Assembly: GCA_045628945.1 (NCBI GenBank)
Contig: JAZQQG010000039.1
Span: 49,960-113,959, forward strand
From: RGIG4034 sp045628945
GTDB taxonomy: Bacteria > Bacillota > Clostridia > Lachnospirales > Lachnospiraceae
DNA length: 64,000 bases
Reading direction: 5' to 3'
The notes under the pieces were generated by a model. That model was not told the DNA's origin and searched no databases. It saw only the letters and a list, made by a program, of their open reading frames with translations. Positions 34,004 through 43,305 of this stretch are shown here, piece after piece (positions within the stretch are counted from its first letter, which is position 1; the number at the start of each line of letters is the position of its first letter). Position numbers and translations under genes: made by a program.

Positions 34004-36208
34004 ATGAGAAAAGAGCAATTGGAAGAGCTTCTGAAGGACATGTCTTTTGAAGAAAAAGTGGGTCAGTTGACGCAGTTAACCGGATCCATGTATGGTGCCG
34101 ATGCGATTGTCACAGGACTTCTGGATATGTTTCGCATCAATACAGAGGCGCTTGAAATGAGCGGTTCGGTATTAAGTGTCATCGGAGCCGATGCGGTGAA
34201 GAAGCTTCAGGACGAGAACATGGCCAAGCAGCCTCATCATATTCCCCAGTTATTTATGTACGACGTGATTAACGGTCATCAGACCATTTATCCGGTTCCT
34301 CTGGGACAGGGCGCAACCTTTGATCCCGAGCTTGTGGAAGCACTTGCCCACATGGCCGGAGAAGAGAGTGCGGTAGCGGGAGTTCATGTGACCTTTTCTC
34401 CGATGGTGGATCTGGTTCGCGATGCCCGTTGGGGTCGTGTCATGGAGTCCACAGGAGAGGATCCATACTTAAACGGTGTACTTGGTGCTGCGATGGTGCG
34501 CGGCTATCAGGGAGAGGATATTAAGAAGCCCGGCAATGTGGCGGCTTGCGTGAAGCATTTTGCGGCCTATGGCGGGGCCGAGGCCGGCCGTGATTACGAT
34601 ACGGTGGAACTGTCCGAGCGTACGCTTCGGGAGGATTATCTGAGCGCATATCAGGCATGTATCGAAGCCGGCGCTCGTTTGGTTATGACTTCCTTTAATA
34701 CCATAAATCGTGTTCCTTCCACCGGTAATCGTTGGCTGATGCGTCGGGTTCTTCGTGAAGAGATGGGATTTGACGGCGTATTGATCTCGGATTACGGTGC
34801 GGTCAAAGAGATGATTAACCATGGCTTTTCCAAGGATGAGAAGCAGGCAGCTTATCAATCGATTCAGGCGGGGCTGGATATGGAGATGATGTCCACTGCC
34901 TACATCAGCCATCTGAAGGAACTGGTAGACGAAGGTCGCGTTTCGATGGAATGGATCGACGAAGCGGTAATGCGCCTTCTCGTGTTAAAAAATGATCTTG
35001 GTCTTTTTGAGAATCCCTATAAGGATGCGGATGCGAAGAAGGAAGCGCAGTTGCTTTTATGTGACGAGCACAGAGCGCTTGCAAGAAAGGCTGCCGCTGA
35101 GTCCTTTGTTCTTTTGAAGAATCAGGATTCCCTGCTTCCGCTTACGGATTGTGAGGAAACAAACATTGCCTTTATCGGTCCTTATGTGGAGGAGAAGCAG
35201 ATTCACGGTTCCTGGTCCTTCCCGAACACGCTGGATTCCCTTGTTTCCGTGAAGGACGGAATCCTTGCGAATGTACAGAAAGCGAAGGTGACCTATGCAA
35301 AGGGCTGCTATCGTTTGGACCATGCGATGCGGCTGAAGGACGGGTCACGCTTCGAGGTTGACGAGAGTGCCAAGGAGGCAATGTTTGAGGATGCCATCAG
35401 GAAGGCACGTGAAGCGAAGACGGTTGTGCTGTGTCTAGGTGAGCACTTTATGCAGACCGGTGAGGCAACCAGCCGAACGGAGTTGCGAATCGGCGAGGAC
35501 CAACTTAAGCTTTTACGACAGGTTCACGCGATCAATGAGAATATTGTTACGCTCATCTTTGCAGGACGCCCCATTGAGATGGAGGAGATTCAGCGTCTTT
35601 CCAAGGCGGTACTCTATGTATGGTTCCCCGGAACGGAGGGAGGAAATGCCATAGCAGATGTATTGTTTGGCGTGAAGAATCCGGGTGGACGACTTCCGAT
35701 GAGCTTCTCATACCGAACCGGTCAGCTTCCGAATTATTACAGTCGTTTCCATTCCGGAAGACCGAATAACGGAACCCTGGAGCAGGGCTTTGTCATGGGT
35801 TACATCGATCAGGCAGACCGTTTTCTCTATCCGTTTGGCTATGGCCTGACCTATTCCTCTTTTGCCTATGGACCGGTGACCTTAAACCGCCAGACGATGA
35901 CCGGGGAGGAGACGATTACCGCATCGGTATCCCTTCGAAATACGGGCAATCGTGAGGCGACTGAAACGGTACAGATGTATCTGCAGGATTTCTATGGAAG
36001 CGTTGTGCGGCCCCGAAGACTTTTGAAGGGCTTCCGTAAGGTGACACTTGGGCCCGGGGAAGAGACGACAGTGTCCTTTGAAATCTGCGAAGAGATGCTT
36101 CGATTTTGGAATATTGATATGGAATATGCTTCGGAGGAAGGCGAGTTTGCTGTCTATATCGGACCCGACAGTCAGACGGACAATAAGGCGGAATTCATAC
36201 TGGAGTAG
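34004..36208 (+). CDS. Glycoside hydrolase family 3 beta-glucosidase
   Basis: A 734-aa GH3 enzyme without signal peptide. Domain order: N-terminal barrel with the nucleophile Asp in GVLISDYGAVKE, the ARWGRVMESTGEDPYL block and KHFAAYGGAEAGRDY; then the alpha/beta sandwich with ETNIAFIGPYVEEKQIHGSW; and a C-terminal fibronectin-III-like domain (from about 645). It removes terminal beta-glucose (or xylose) from oligosaccharides in the cytoplasm. It diverges from the GH5 gene, so they likely serve related glycan use. Confidence 0.92.
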   Translation: MRKEQLEELLKDMSFEEKVGQLTQLTGSMYGADAIVTGLLDMFRINTEALEMSGSVLSVIGADAVKKLQDENMAKQPHHIPQLFMYDVINGHQTIYPVPLGQGATFDPELVEALAHMAGEESAVAGVHVTFSPMVDLVRDARWGRVMESTGEDPYLNGVLGAAMVRGYQGEDIKKPGNVAACVKHFAAYGGAEAGRDYDTVELSERTLREDYLSAYQACIEAGARLVMTSFNTINRVPSTGNRWLMRRVLREEMGFDGVLISDYGAVKEMINHGFSKDEKQAAYQSIQAGLDMEMMSTAYISHLKELVDEGRVSMEWIDEAVMRLLVLKNDLGLFENPYKDADAKKEAQLLLCDEHRALARKAAAESFVLLKNQDSLLPLTDCEETNIAFIGPYVEEKQIHGSWSFPNTLDSLVSVKDGILANVQKAKVTYAKGCYRLDHAMRLKDGSRFEVDESAKEAMFEDAIRKAREAKTVVLCLGEHFMQTGEATSRTELRIGEDQLKLLRQVHAINENIVTLIFAGRPIEMEEIQRLSKAVLYVWFPGTEGGNAIADVLFGVKNPGGRLPMSFSYRTGQLPNYYSRFHSGRPNNGTLEQGFVMGYIDQADRFLYPFGYGLTYSSFAYGPVTLNRQTMTGEETITASVSLRNTGNREATETVQMYLQDFYGSVVRPRRLLKGFRKVTLGPGEETTVSFEICEEMLRFWNIDMEYASEEGEFAVYIGPDSQTDNKAEFILE

Positions 36209-36242
36209 TAGATTTTTTGTTTCTGTGCTTGCATTTTCTGAT

Positions 36243-36510
36243 AATTGTGGTATCCTAACATGCGTATCAGGCAATAGGATACCACAATCCAAAGTCTGTG
36301 GGAAAAAGGAAGCAGGTGTGAGTCCTGCACGAACCCGTCACCGTGTTCGGAAGCAATCATTCATGTAACGATCAAGATCGCGAAAGGGCTGCGAAAGAAT
36401 CGCAGGACCGATGAAAACGATGGAGAGCGGTACAGTCACTGGGTAACCGGGAAGGCGAATGAGAGCGTTATTACCGTAAGCCGGGAGACTTCCCCACATT
36501 CTTGTAACGA
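36243..36510 (+). promoter_or_regulatory. Cobalamin (B12) riboswitch
   Basis: Landmarks of the B12 element in order: a strong 14-bp stem (36243-36256 with 36275-36288); GTCTGTGGGAA (36294-36304); GGTGTGAGTCC (36315-36325) and ACCCGTCACCG; TCACTGGGTAACCGGGAAGGCG (in parts, from about 36436); and the B12 box AAGCCGGGAGACTT (about 36478). A terminator 70 nt later makes it a transcriptional OFF switch, so the downstream genes are expected to be made when B12 is scarce. Confidence 0.88.
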
Positions 36511-36582
36511 TAGGCCACGAGGTGAAGGCGGATGCGTAACGACATGAGCAGAGAAATTCTGCCCATGATTATTTGTTGTGCA

Positions 36583-36615
36583 ACACTTCGACTTCGGGTC
36601 GGAGTGTATTTTTTT
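36583..36615 (+). terminator. Riboswitch expression-platform terminator
   Basis: ACACTTCGAC (36583-36592) pairs with GTCGGAGTGT (36598-36607), loop TTCGG, followed by ATTTTTTT. It lies 75 nt upstream of the DUF4430 lipoprotein gene. Confidence 0.88.
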
Positions 36616-36690
36616 GCCTCAGAATATAGACGGGCAGTAAAATGCCGTAAGAAAGCGGTGGTGAACCCACCGGGAAAGAGGATTTGAATT

Positions 36691-37548
36691 ATGAAAAAGA
36701 AACTGATGGCACTTCTGATGGTTGTATGCATGTTTGCAATGGTTACTGCATGCGGCGGTAAGAAGAATGACAAGAAGGCAGATGACCAGAAGACGGAAGT
36801 TACGCAGAACGACAAGCAGGATGAGCAGCCTGCCGTTCAGAACGAGAAGCAGGATACTCCGGATGACACGCAGAAGCAGGATGAGACCGTAGATCCTTCT
36901 CAGGCCGTAACTGTAATCGTACGTAGTGCAGACGGTACCGAGACCACCTACTACTGCACCGAAGAGGTTGCAACCGTTCGTGCGGCAATGGATGCGATTG
37001 AGGGGCTTACCTATGACGGCACCGAGAGCGAATGGGGCTTCTACCTTACTACCGTAAATGGCGAGGCAGCTGATTACGATGTAGATTCTTCCTATTGGTC
37101 TCTTAGTGTAAATGACAATTATGCTGTAGAGGGTATTGATACGCAGGCAGTTGCTTTTGGTGATGTAGTTCTTCTTGAGTATGAGAAGTGGGAGTATGTC
37201 GATGACGAAGGTTTGGATGTCGAGTTTCAGTACGATGGTGTAACCCTTCTTATCATGGACAATGAGGGCGGTTTCCGCATGATTTCCAGAAGCACCGAAG
37301 CTACCACGGTTCAGGCATTCATGGATGAGCTGGTTGCCGATGAGGATTGTGAATTCTCCTATGACGGCTATACCTTCGATTGGGGTTACTATTTAACCAC
37401 CGTAAACGGTCTGGTTGCCGATTACGATGCAGACGGCGCTTACTGGTCCCTTCTGATCAATGACAATTATGCGGAGTACGGTATTGATGCACAGACGATT
37501 CAGTCCGGCGATACCATTACCCTTGCTTACACCGTATACACCGAATAA
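36691..37548 (+). CDS. Lipoprotein with two DUF4430 (transcobalamin-like) domains
   Basis: A 285-aa lipoprotein (lipobox VTAC, Cys21) with an Asp/Gln/Lys linker (about 24-70). Two tandem domains follow (about 71-166 and 182-283), each with FYLTTVNG or YYLTTVNG, ADYD, YWSL, NDNYA and a final GD..L.Y. DUF4430 is the C-terminal beta domain of transcobalamin and intrinsic factor. With a B12 riboswitch directly upstream, binding of corrinoids on the outer cell face is the best prediction. It is 25 nt upstream of the toroid-repeat gene. AGAGGA precedes the ATG. Confidence 0.85.
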   Translation: MKKKLMALLMVVCMFAMVTACGGKKNDKKADDQKTEVTQNDKQDEQPAVQNEKQDTPDDTQKQDETVDPSQAVTVIVRSADGTETTYYCTEEVATVRAAMDAIEGLTYDGTESEWGFYLTTVNGEAADYDVDSSYWSLSVNDNYAVEGIDTQAVAFGDVVLLEYEKWEYVDDEGLDVEFQYDGVTLLIMDNEGGFRMISRSTEATTVQAFMDELVADEDCEFSYDGYTFDWGYYLTTVNGLVADYDADGAYWSLLINDNYAEYGIDAQTIQSGDTITLAYTVYTE

Positions 37549-37573
37549 TTTATTGAATTTGAGGTAAAAAAGA

Positions 37574-38500
37574 ATGATACAGACAGCACACACACGAAGA
37601 AGAATAATTAATTTACCGGCGGTGATATGCTGTCTGTTCTTTTTTGTCCTTCTGATGAATCTCTGTCCGATTCCGACTCATGCCAAGGGGAATGTTCTTA
37701 AGGTTATCTATTCTGATGAGAGCACCACAGTTGAGGAGGTGTTCACCTACCAGTGCGAGGACGGAGGCTTTACCTACGGCGGGGAAACGGGGGATTCCGA
37801 TACCACTGCGATGGTATTGCAATACCTGGCCGGAGAGGAACTAACGGAAGAGCAGCTTTCGGCCTATGAGCATGCCTGGGATTGCCTTATGACTTTTTAC
37901 ACCGAAGAAGGGGATTTCCTGAATTTCTATGATCAGCATAATTCCGAGACGAATTCCCAGGTGGTTTTAGCCATGGTTGCGGGGCTGAAGGCAGGGTATT
38001 ATTCGGATGAAGAGTTACTTCATAAGACCGCAAAGCACCTCTATGATACCTATTCGGTGGAAGGAGGTTTCTGCCACCTGGTGGATGCCGGATGGAATCA
38101 GATGGCGACGAATCAGGGGAATCAGGCGATGGATGCCTATTCCGAGTATACCGGGGTTGATCTGCGTATGTCGGATATTCCCGGGGCGGAAGCCGAGACA
38201 GATGCAGAAGTCACACAGGATACCCCGGATCGAGAAGAGCTTCCCGACACAGAAGGCAGCCGGGAGGAAGCAGGCGGACAGGACACAGAAGCCGAACCGG
38301 CTGTATCCCATACGCTTCGCCACGACGCCGACCGCACCCGCACGGTATTGATTTTGGTAACCGGAGTGCTTGTTGTTGCACTACTTGGCTATTTTCTTTT
38401 CAGGGGCGATGAGAAGCCGGAACAGAAGGATATGGATTCCGAACAGAAGGATGCGGACTTGGACCAAAAGAATAAGGATTCCGAACAGGGAGAGGCATAA
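37574..38500 (+). CDS. Membrane-anchored protein with alpha/alpha-toroid-like repeats
   Basis: 308 aa. A signal peptide (to about residue 38), then an ectodomain of about 160 residues with repeats like DSDTTAMVLQYLAGE, ETNSQVVLAMVAGL and EGGFCHLVDAGWNQMATNQG, resembling prenyltransferase/squalene cyclase repeats as in the alpha domain of transcobalamin. An acidic linker leads to one membrane helix (about 257-277) and a charged tail. Only about three to four repeats are present, so it is not a full six-hairpin barrel. It is in the same B12-riboswitch operon; co-binding of a corrinoid with the DUF4430 lipoprotein is proposed. Confidence 0.75.
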   Translation: MIQTAHTRRRIINLPAVICCLFFFVLLMNLCPIPTHAKGNVLKVIYSDESTTVEEVFTYQCEDGGFTYGGETGDSDTTAMVLQYLAGEELTEEQLSAYEHAWDCLMTFYTEEGDFLNFYDQHNSETNSQVVLAMVAGLKAGYYSDEELLHKTAKHLYDTYSVEGGFCHLVDAGWNQMATNQGNQAMDAYSEYTGVDLRMSDIPGAEAETDAEVTQDTPDREELPDTEGSREEAGGQDTEAEPAVSHTLRHDADRTRTVLILVTGVLVVALLGYFLFRGDEKPEQKDMDSEQKDADLDQKNKDSEQGEA

Positions 38501-38514
38501 GCTTCTCCTTTTTT
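38489..38514 (+). terminator. Intrinsic terminator of the B12-riboswitch operon
   Basis: GGAGAGGC (38489-38496) pairs with GCTTCTCC (38501-38508), loop ATAA containing the stop codon of the upstream gene, then TTTTTT. Confidence 0.85.
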
Positions 38515-38567
38515 GATAGACGAATGGACAAAAGCGTTATACAATAGTACCGAAAGGAAGGACGACC

Positions 38568-39443
38568 ATGGCGATTAAGATTGGCAGAAACGATCCTTGC
38601 TGGTGTGGAAGCGGTAAGAAGTACAAGGCTTGCCACGCTGCATTTGACGATAAGATTGAGAGTTATCGAAGACAGGGCTGTAAGGTTCCGCCTTATGAGC
38701 TTCTGAAGACACCTGCGCAGGTGCAGAAGATTCGTGAGAGCGCGAAGATTAATGTTGCGGTTTTAGACTATATCGAGAAGAATATCCACGAGGGCATGAA
38801 TACCGCAGAGATTGACAAGATCGTCTACGATATGACCACGCAGATGGGCGGCATTCCGGCACCTTTGAATTACGAGGGGTATCCCTACAGTGTGTGCACC
38901 TCCGTGAATGACCAGGTGTGTCACGGGTTCCCGTCCGAGGATGTCGTGCTGAAATCCGGCGATATTGTGAATGTCGATTGCTCGACGATTTTGGACGGAT
39001 ATTTCTCGGATTCCTCCCGCATGTTCTGCATCGGAGAGGTCTCGGAGGAAAAGAAGAAGTTAGTGCAGATTACCAAGGAATGCGTGGAACTGGGACTGAA
39101 GGAAGTGAAGCCCTGGGGCTTCCTGGGAGACGTCGGTCAGGCGGTTCATGATCATGCTTATCAGAACGGTTACACGGTAGTTCGTGAGATCGGTGGTCAC
39201 GGTGTCGGATGCGAATTCCATGAGGAGCCGTGGGTCGGTTATCACTCGAAACGTGGCACCGAGATGTTACTGGTTCCCGGCCTCATGTTTACGATTGAGC
39301 CCATGGTCAACATGGGTGGCGTTGAGATTTTCATTGATGAGACCAATGATTGGGAGGTCTATACCGCAGACGGGAAGCCCTCCGCCCAGTGGGAACTTCA
39401 GGTACTGGTAACGGACGATGGCGTAGAAGTCATCTCATGGTAG
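38568..39443 (+). CDS. map: Methionine aminopeptidase with N-terminal SEC-C zinc motif
   Basis: A 291-aa type I enzyme that removes the initiator Met. The N-terminal about 30 residues are a SEC-C motif (GRNDPCWCGSGKKYKACH) that may guide it to the ribosome. The catalytic domain has the metal ligands: Asp in VNVDCST, Asp in GYFSDSSRMF, His in GGHGVG, Glu in TIEPMV and Glu near the end. AAGGAAGGA precedes the ATG. The next gene starts soon after. Confidence 0.94.
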   Translation: MAIKIGRNDPCWCGSGKKYKACHAAFDDKIESYRRQGCKVPPYELLKTPAQVQKIRESAKINVAVLDYIEKNIHEGMNTAEIDKIVYDMTTQMGGIPAPLNYEGYPYSVCTSVNDQVCHGFPSEDVVLKSGDIVNVDCSTILDGYFSDSSRMFCIGEVSEEKKKLVQITKECVELGLKEVKPWGFLGDVGQAVHDHAYQNGYTVVREIGGHGVGCEFHEEPWVGYHSKRGTEMLLVPGLMFTIEPMVNMGGVEIFIDETNDWEVYTADGKPSAQWELQVLVTDDGVEVISW

Positions 39444-39469
39444 AGAAAAAGATTGGAGAAACAGACAAA

Positions 39470-40342
39470 ATGGAGAGCAGAATTACAGGACATACCGGTT
39501 TACTTGCATTGATCGGATCCCCGGTGGGACATTCCGGATCCCCCGCAATGTACAATTACAGCTTTGACAAGTTAGGACTTGATTATGCCTATGTTGCTTT
39601 TGATGTGAAGGAAGACGGCGTAGGTCAGGCCATGGAAGCCATGAAGCTGTTCAACATGCGCGGCATGAATGTCACGATGCCCGACAAGGTTGAGGCTTCG
39701 AAGCATTGTGACGAGCTGTCCCCCGCAGCACAGATTATCGGTGCGGTGAATACCATTGTAAACGATAACGGCAAGCTCACCGGATACATTACGGACGGCG
39801 AAGGCTTTGTGAATAACCTTCGCGATCACGGAGTAGACGTCGAGGGTAAAAAAATAACCGTAGCCGGCGGTGGCGGTGCGGCAACTGCCATTCAGGTGCA
39901 GTGTGCACTGGACGGCGCCAGAGAGATTACGATTTTTAACAAGAAGGATGCTTTCTTCGAGAGAACTCTTGCGACCGCAGAGAAGATTCGTGGGGCTGTT
40001 CCCGGAATCGTAGTGAATGTATATGACATTGACGATACCGCGAAGATGACCGAAGAAATCTTAAGCTCCGACATTTTTGCAAACGGAACCATCGTAGGAA
40101 TGAAGCCGATGGACGATTTGAGCGTTGTGAAGGATTTGTCCGCTTTCCACAAGGATCTCGTGGTATGTGATGCCGTTTACAATCCCGCAGAGACAAAGCT
40201 TCTTCGTGAAGCCAAGGAAGCCGGTTGTAAGGTAATCGGTGGTAAGGGAATGTTATTGTGGCAGGGTGTTGCGGCATTTAAGCTCTACACCGGTCAGGAT
40301 ATGCCTGTAGAGGAAGTGAAGGCGAAGTTCTTCGCAGAATAA
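39470..40342 (+). CDS. aroE: Shikimate dehydrogenase
   Basis: About 290 aa, reduces 3-dehydroshikimate to shikimate in the aromatic amino acid pathway. Key blocks: LIGSPVGHSGSPAMYN (substrate loop), MNVTMPDKVEASKH (catalytic Lys), the NADP-binding VAGGGGAATAIQVQ and KGMLLWQGVAAF. Start set to ATG 39470 with GGAGA upstream; ATG 39437, just inside the map gene end, is an alternative. Shikimate kinase follows, giving two consecutive pathway steps. Confidence 0.93.
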   Translation: MESRITGHTGLLALIGSPVGHSGSPAMYNYSFDKLGLDYAYVAFDVKEDGVGQAMEAMKLFNMRGMNVTMPDKVEASKHCDELSPAAQIIGAVNTIVNDNGKLTGYITDGEGFVNNLRDHGVDVEGKKITVAGGGGAATAIQVQCALDGAREITIFNKKDAFFERTLATAEKIRGAVPGIVVNVYDIDDTAKMTEEILSSDIFANGTIVGMKPMDDLSVVKDLSAFHKDLVVCDAVYNPAETKLLREAKEAGCKVIGGKGMLLWQGVAAFKLYTGQDMPVEEVKAKFFAE

Positions 40343-40388
40343 AAAGGATAGAATGACACCGGGTCACGACCCGCGTGATGAGGTTACG

Positions 40389-40910
40389 ATGAGCAAGTTA
40401 GAGAGTACAATCTATTTAATCGGATTCATGGGATCCGGCAAAAGCACGATTGCGGCATTGCTTCGTGAGAAGCTTGGTTGCAACCTGGTCGAGATGGACG
40501 CTCGCATTGTGGAAGAGCAGGGCATGAGCATCAACGAGATTTTCGCAAAGTTCGGTGAGCCCCATTTCCGCGATATTGAGAGCGAACTGGTGAAGCGAAT
40601 CGGTGAAGAAGGTGGAACGGTCGTATCCTGCGGAGGCGGCGTTGTTGTTCGTCCCGAGAATACCGAAGTGATGAAAAAAGCAGGGAAGATTGTATTCTTA
40701 CGTGCGACGCCCGAGACCATCTACAATCGTGTGAAGAACTCCACGGATCGTCCGATTCTGAACGGTCATATGAATGTGGAATATATCGCAGAGTTAATGG
40801 AGAAGCGCCGTGCACTCTATGAAGCGGCAGCCGATCTTACGATTGATACTGACGGAAAGAGTAAGGATGAGATCTGCAGAGAGGTACTGAGAAGTCTGGG
40901 ACTTCAGTAG
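40389..40910 (+). CDS. aroK: Shikimate kinase
   Basis: A 173-aa P-loop kinase that phosphorylates shikimate with ATP. Motifs: GFMGSGKSTIAALL (Walker A), EMDARIVE (shikimate Asp), FREI-like HFRDIESELV, SCGGGVVV and the lid region NSTDRPIL. It follows aroE directly. The ATG at 40389 (after TGAGG) was preferred over an upstream in-frame ATG in the gap. Confidence 0.93.
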   Translation: MSKLESTIYLIGFMGSGKSTIAALLREKLGCNLVEMDARIVEEQGMSINEIFAKFGEPHFRDIESELVKRIGEEGGTVVSCGGGVVVRPENTEVMKKAGKIVFLRATPETIYNRVKNSTDRPILNGHMNVEYIAELMEKRRALYEAAADLTIDTDGKSKDEICREVLRSLGLQ

Positions 40911-41002
40911 TGGATCCGAAGGTCGAAATGCAATCGGTATTTGGTTGCGGGTGCGTGGAAGATATGATAGAATATCTTTATCGCGTTGAAGTGTTGCATC
41001 AG

Positions 41003-41032
41003 AAAGGATTTCGCGATTGCGAGGTCCTTTTT
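41003..41032 (+). terminator. Intrinsic terminator after aroK
   Basis: AAAGGA (41003-41008) with TCCTTT (41025-41030), inner stem TCGC/GCGA, followed by T-rich sequence. The remaining gap up to the symporter start has no gene. Confidence 0.75.
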
Positions 41033-41092
41033 CTTTTATCGGATGCGGTGCTTCGAGGGGGTATTACACTATAACCTATAGGGGGATAAGAA

Positions 41093-42682
41093 ATGAACTC
41101 AGCACAGATTCTCAGTATCATTCTGTTGGTGTGCTTCTTCGCTGTTATGATCTATGTCGGCTACAGCACCAGAAAGCATGCAACAGACGTTAACGGTTTC
41201 GTACTTGGCGGACGTTCGGTAGGTCCTTGGCTTACGGCATTCGCATTCGGAACCTCCTACTTCTCGGCCGTTATTTTCGTAGGCTACGCCGGACAGTTCG
41301 GTTGGAACTTTGGTGTCGCTTCCACGTGGGCCGGTCTCGGTAATGCATTTATCGGTTCTCTTTTGGCATGGAATGTGTTAGGTAGAAGAACCCGTATCAT
41401 GACCCAGCATCTGGATGCGAAGACCATGCCCGATTTCTTCGGCAAGCGTTTTAAGTCCATTCCGCTTAAGGTTGCAGCTTCCATTATTGTATTCATTTTC
41501 CTGATTCCTTATACCGCATCTCTGTACAACGGTTTGTCCAGTCTGTTCGGCCTTGTATTCGATATTCCTTACTGGGTAGTAATCGTTGTGATGGCGGTTC
41601 TGACCGGTATCTATGTAATCTTCGGTGGTTACATGGCAACCGCAATTAACGATTTCATTCAGGGTATTATCATGCTGTTCGGTATTGTTGCCGTGATTCT
41701 GGCTGTTCTGAATGCAAACGGCGGCCTGGTAAGTGCAATGCAGCAGCTGTCTGCCGTACCCGCTGAAGGCTGGACCGGTGGTGCGTATACGTCCTTCCTG
41801 GGACCGGATCCGCTGGCGCTTCTCTTCGTTGTTATTTTAACCTCCCTCGGTACCTGGGGACTTCCTCAGATGGTTGGTAAATTCTACTCCATCAAGAGTG
41901 AGAAGGATATCCACAAGGGAACCGTTATTTCCACTATTTTTGCAATCGTTGTTGCAGGTGGTTGCTACTTCTTAGGTGGTTTCGGTCGTCTCTATGCCGA
42001 CCTGGTAAAATACGATCCGAAGACCGGTAAGCTTCTTGCCGATACCATCATTCCTTCGATGTTGGCAACGCTTCCCGCAATTATTATCGCTATCGTAATC
42101 GTGCTTGTATTGTCCGCTTCGATGTCGACCCTGTCCTCTCTGGTTCTGACCTCCAGCTCGACCTTTACGCTGGATGTTATCAAGCCCTTCTCCAAAAAGG
42201 AGATGACCGAGAAGAAGCAGGTTAGTACCATGAGAGTCTTCATTCTCTTCTTCATCGTTGTATCTGCGGCAATCGCAATCGTGAAGGATTCCTTCCCCAG
42301 CATTACCTTCATCGCACAGATGATGGGTGTGTCATGGGGTGCTCTTGCAGGTGCCTTCTTAGCACCTTACCTCTATTCGCTGTACTGGAAAAAGGTTACG
42401 AAGGCCGCTACCTGCGTATGCTTCGTATGGGGCTGCAGCATTGCACTTCTTCAGCTCTACATCACCGTATTCCAGGTAAATGTAAGCGGTTGGGGAACGG
42501 TATTAAGCTACATCTTCAAGTCCTCCATCAACTCCGGTGTAGTAGCGATGGTTGGCGGTCTGGTGATCGTTCCCATTGTAAGCCTCTTCACCAAGAAGCC
42601 GGATCCTGCGCTTGTTGAGGAAGCATTTGCTTGCTACAACAAGAAGAATGAAGTGGAAGCAAAGGATGCATTGGGCGAGTAA
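41093..42682 (+). CDS. Sodium:solute symporter (SSS family)
   Basis: A 529-aa membrane protein with about 13 helices in the LeuT-like fold. The start has the family pattern GFVLGGRSVGPWLTAFAFGTSYFSAVIFVGYAG. GKFYSIKSEKDIHKGT and SSLVLTSSSTFTLDV (Na+ site) are also typical, as in proline or pantothenate-type members. The substrate cannot be deduced; proline or another small solute is possible. GGGGGATAAG precedes the ATG. Confidence 0.92.
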   Translation: MNSAQILSIILLVCFFAVMIYVGYSTRKHATDVNGFVLGGRSVGPWLTAFAFGTSYFSAVIFVGYAGQFGWNFGVASTWAGLGNAFIGSLLAWNVLGRRTRIMTQHLDAKTMPDFFGKRFKSIPLKVAASIIVFIFLIPYTASLYNGLSSLFGLVFDIPYWVVIVVMAVLTGIYVIFGGYMATAINDFIQGIIMLFGIVAVILAVLNANGGLVSAMQQLSAVPAEGWTGGAYTSFLGPDPLALLFVVILTSLGTWGLPQMVGKFYSIKSEKDIHKGTVISTIFAIVVAGGCYFLGGFGRLYADLVKYDPKTGKLLADTIIPSMLATLPAIIIAIVIVLVLSASMSTLSSLVLTSSSTFTLDVIKPFSKKEMTEKKQVSTMRVFILFFIVVSAAIAIVKDSFPSITFIAQMMGVSWGALAGAFLAPYLYSLYWKKVTKAATCVCFVWGCSIALLQLYITVFQVNVSGWGTVLSYIFKSSINSGVVAMVGGLVIVPIVSLFTKKPDPALVEEAFACYNKKNEVEAKDALGE

Positions 42683-42744
42683 GTCATCTGCGTGCAGAAC
42701 GCATTGAGGATGGATACAGCTTCCTATCCGATGATAAAAAAGAA

Positions 42745-42774
42745 AAGGGCTCGATTCGTAAGAATCGGGCCCTT
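42745..42774. terminator. Bidirectional terminator between convergent genes
   Basis: AAGGGCTCGATTC (42745-42757) pairs with GAATCGGGCCCTT (42762-42774) with one mismatch. It separates the symporter gene from the minus-strand toxin-antitoxin pair. Confidence 0.82.
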
Positions 42775-42789
42775 GTTGTGTTCTGAATG

Positions 42790-43281
42790 TTATGTTGTAG
42801 GATCTTCTCGGATGATGCGAATGATGGATAGTTGTCGTTGCAGTTCCTGCGTTTCATCATAGAGAAAGTTTTTGGCTTCCAGAATGCGTTCGATAGCCTG
42901 AGAAGGATCCATTGTGTGGTATGCGAGAAATAGTTCTCTGAGTTCCTTGGGCTTGACCAAGCGATAAGTTTGTGAAGAGGATAGGTTGTAGGTATAGGAA
43001 TAGTACCGATAAATGTAACCAATCCAATACAGTTCATCCCCAGTATATTTATTTGAACCATATTTGGACGGACCGTACTGTTCTTCGATTCTCTCGATGA
43101 TGTCCGAAGCCTGAAGATTGTTCTGCAGGAAATCGTCACTGTCCATAAGCGAAGCAATTCTGCTATTCATGAATCTCCGTATGAAAATCTCCGAACTTGA
43201 TTCTGTAGCATGTCGAGACGCTTCAAATACTTTGGCTTGTATCTCGCATAGAAGCAAACCGTCACTATCTATTTTTTTCAT
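42790..43281 (-). CDS. Partner of the HTH-DUF3990 protein, candidate antitoxin
   Basis: A 163-aa soluble, mostly helical protein. Recognisable stretches are SSEIFIRRFMNS, YWIGYIYRYYSYTYNLSSS and KPKELRELFLAYHTMDP. Proteins like this commonly sit next to DUF3990 genes; the role as antitoxin is inferred. It lies 24 nt downstream of the HTH-DUF3990 gene. GAAGGGAAG precedes the ATG. The region is more AT-rich than its neighbours, consistent with transfer. Confidence 0.65.
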   Translation of the reverse strand: MKKIDSDGLLLCEIQAKVFEASRHATESSSEIFIRRFMNSRIASLMDSDDFLQNNLQASDIIERIEEQYGPSKYGSNKYTGDELYWIGYIYRYYSYTYNLSSSQTYRLVKPKELRELFLAYHTMDPSQAIERILEAKNFLYDETQELQRQLSIIRIIREDPTT

Positions 43282-43305
43282 ATTCTTCCCTTCGTATATG
43301 TGGCG

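Noticed and set aside
36601..36690. Second riboswitch between the terminator and the DUF4430 gene
   Set aside because: Only two small hairpins (CGGGCAG..TGCCG and GGTGG..CCACC) are visible; no known aptamer pattern.
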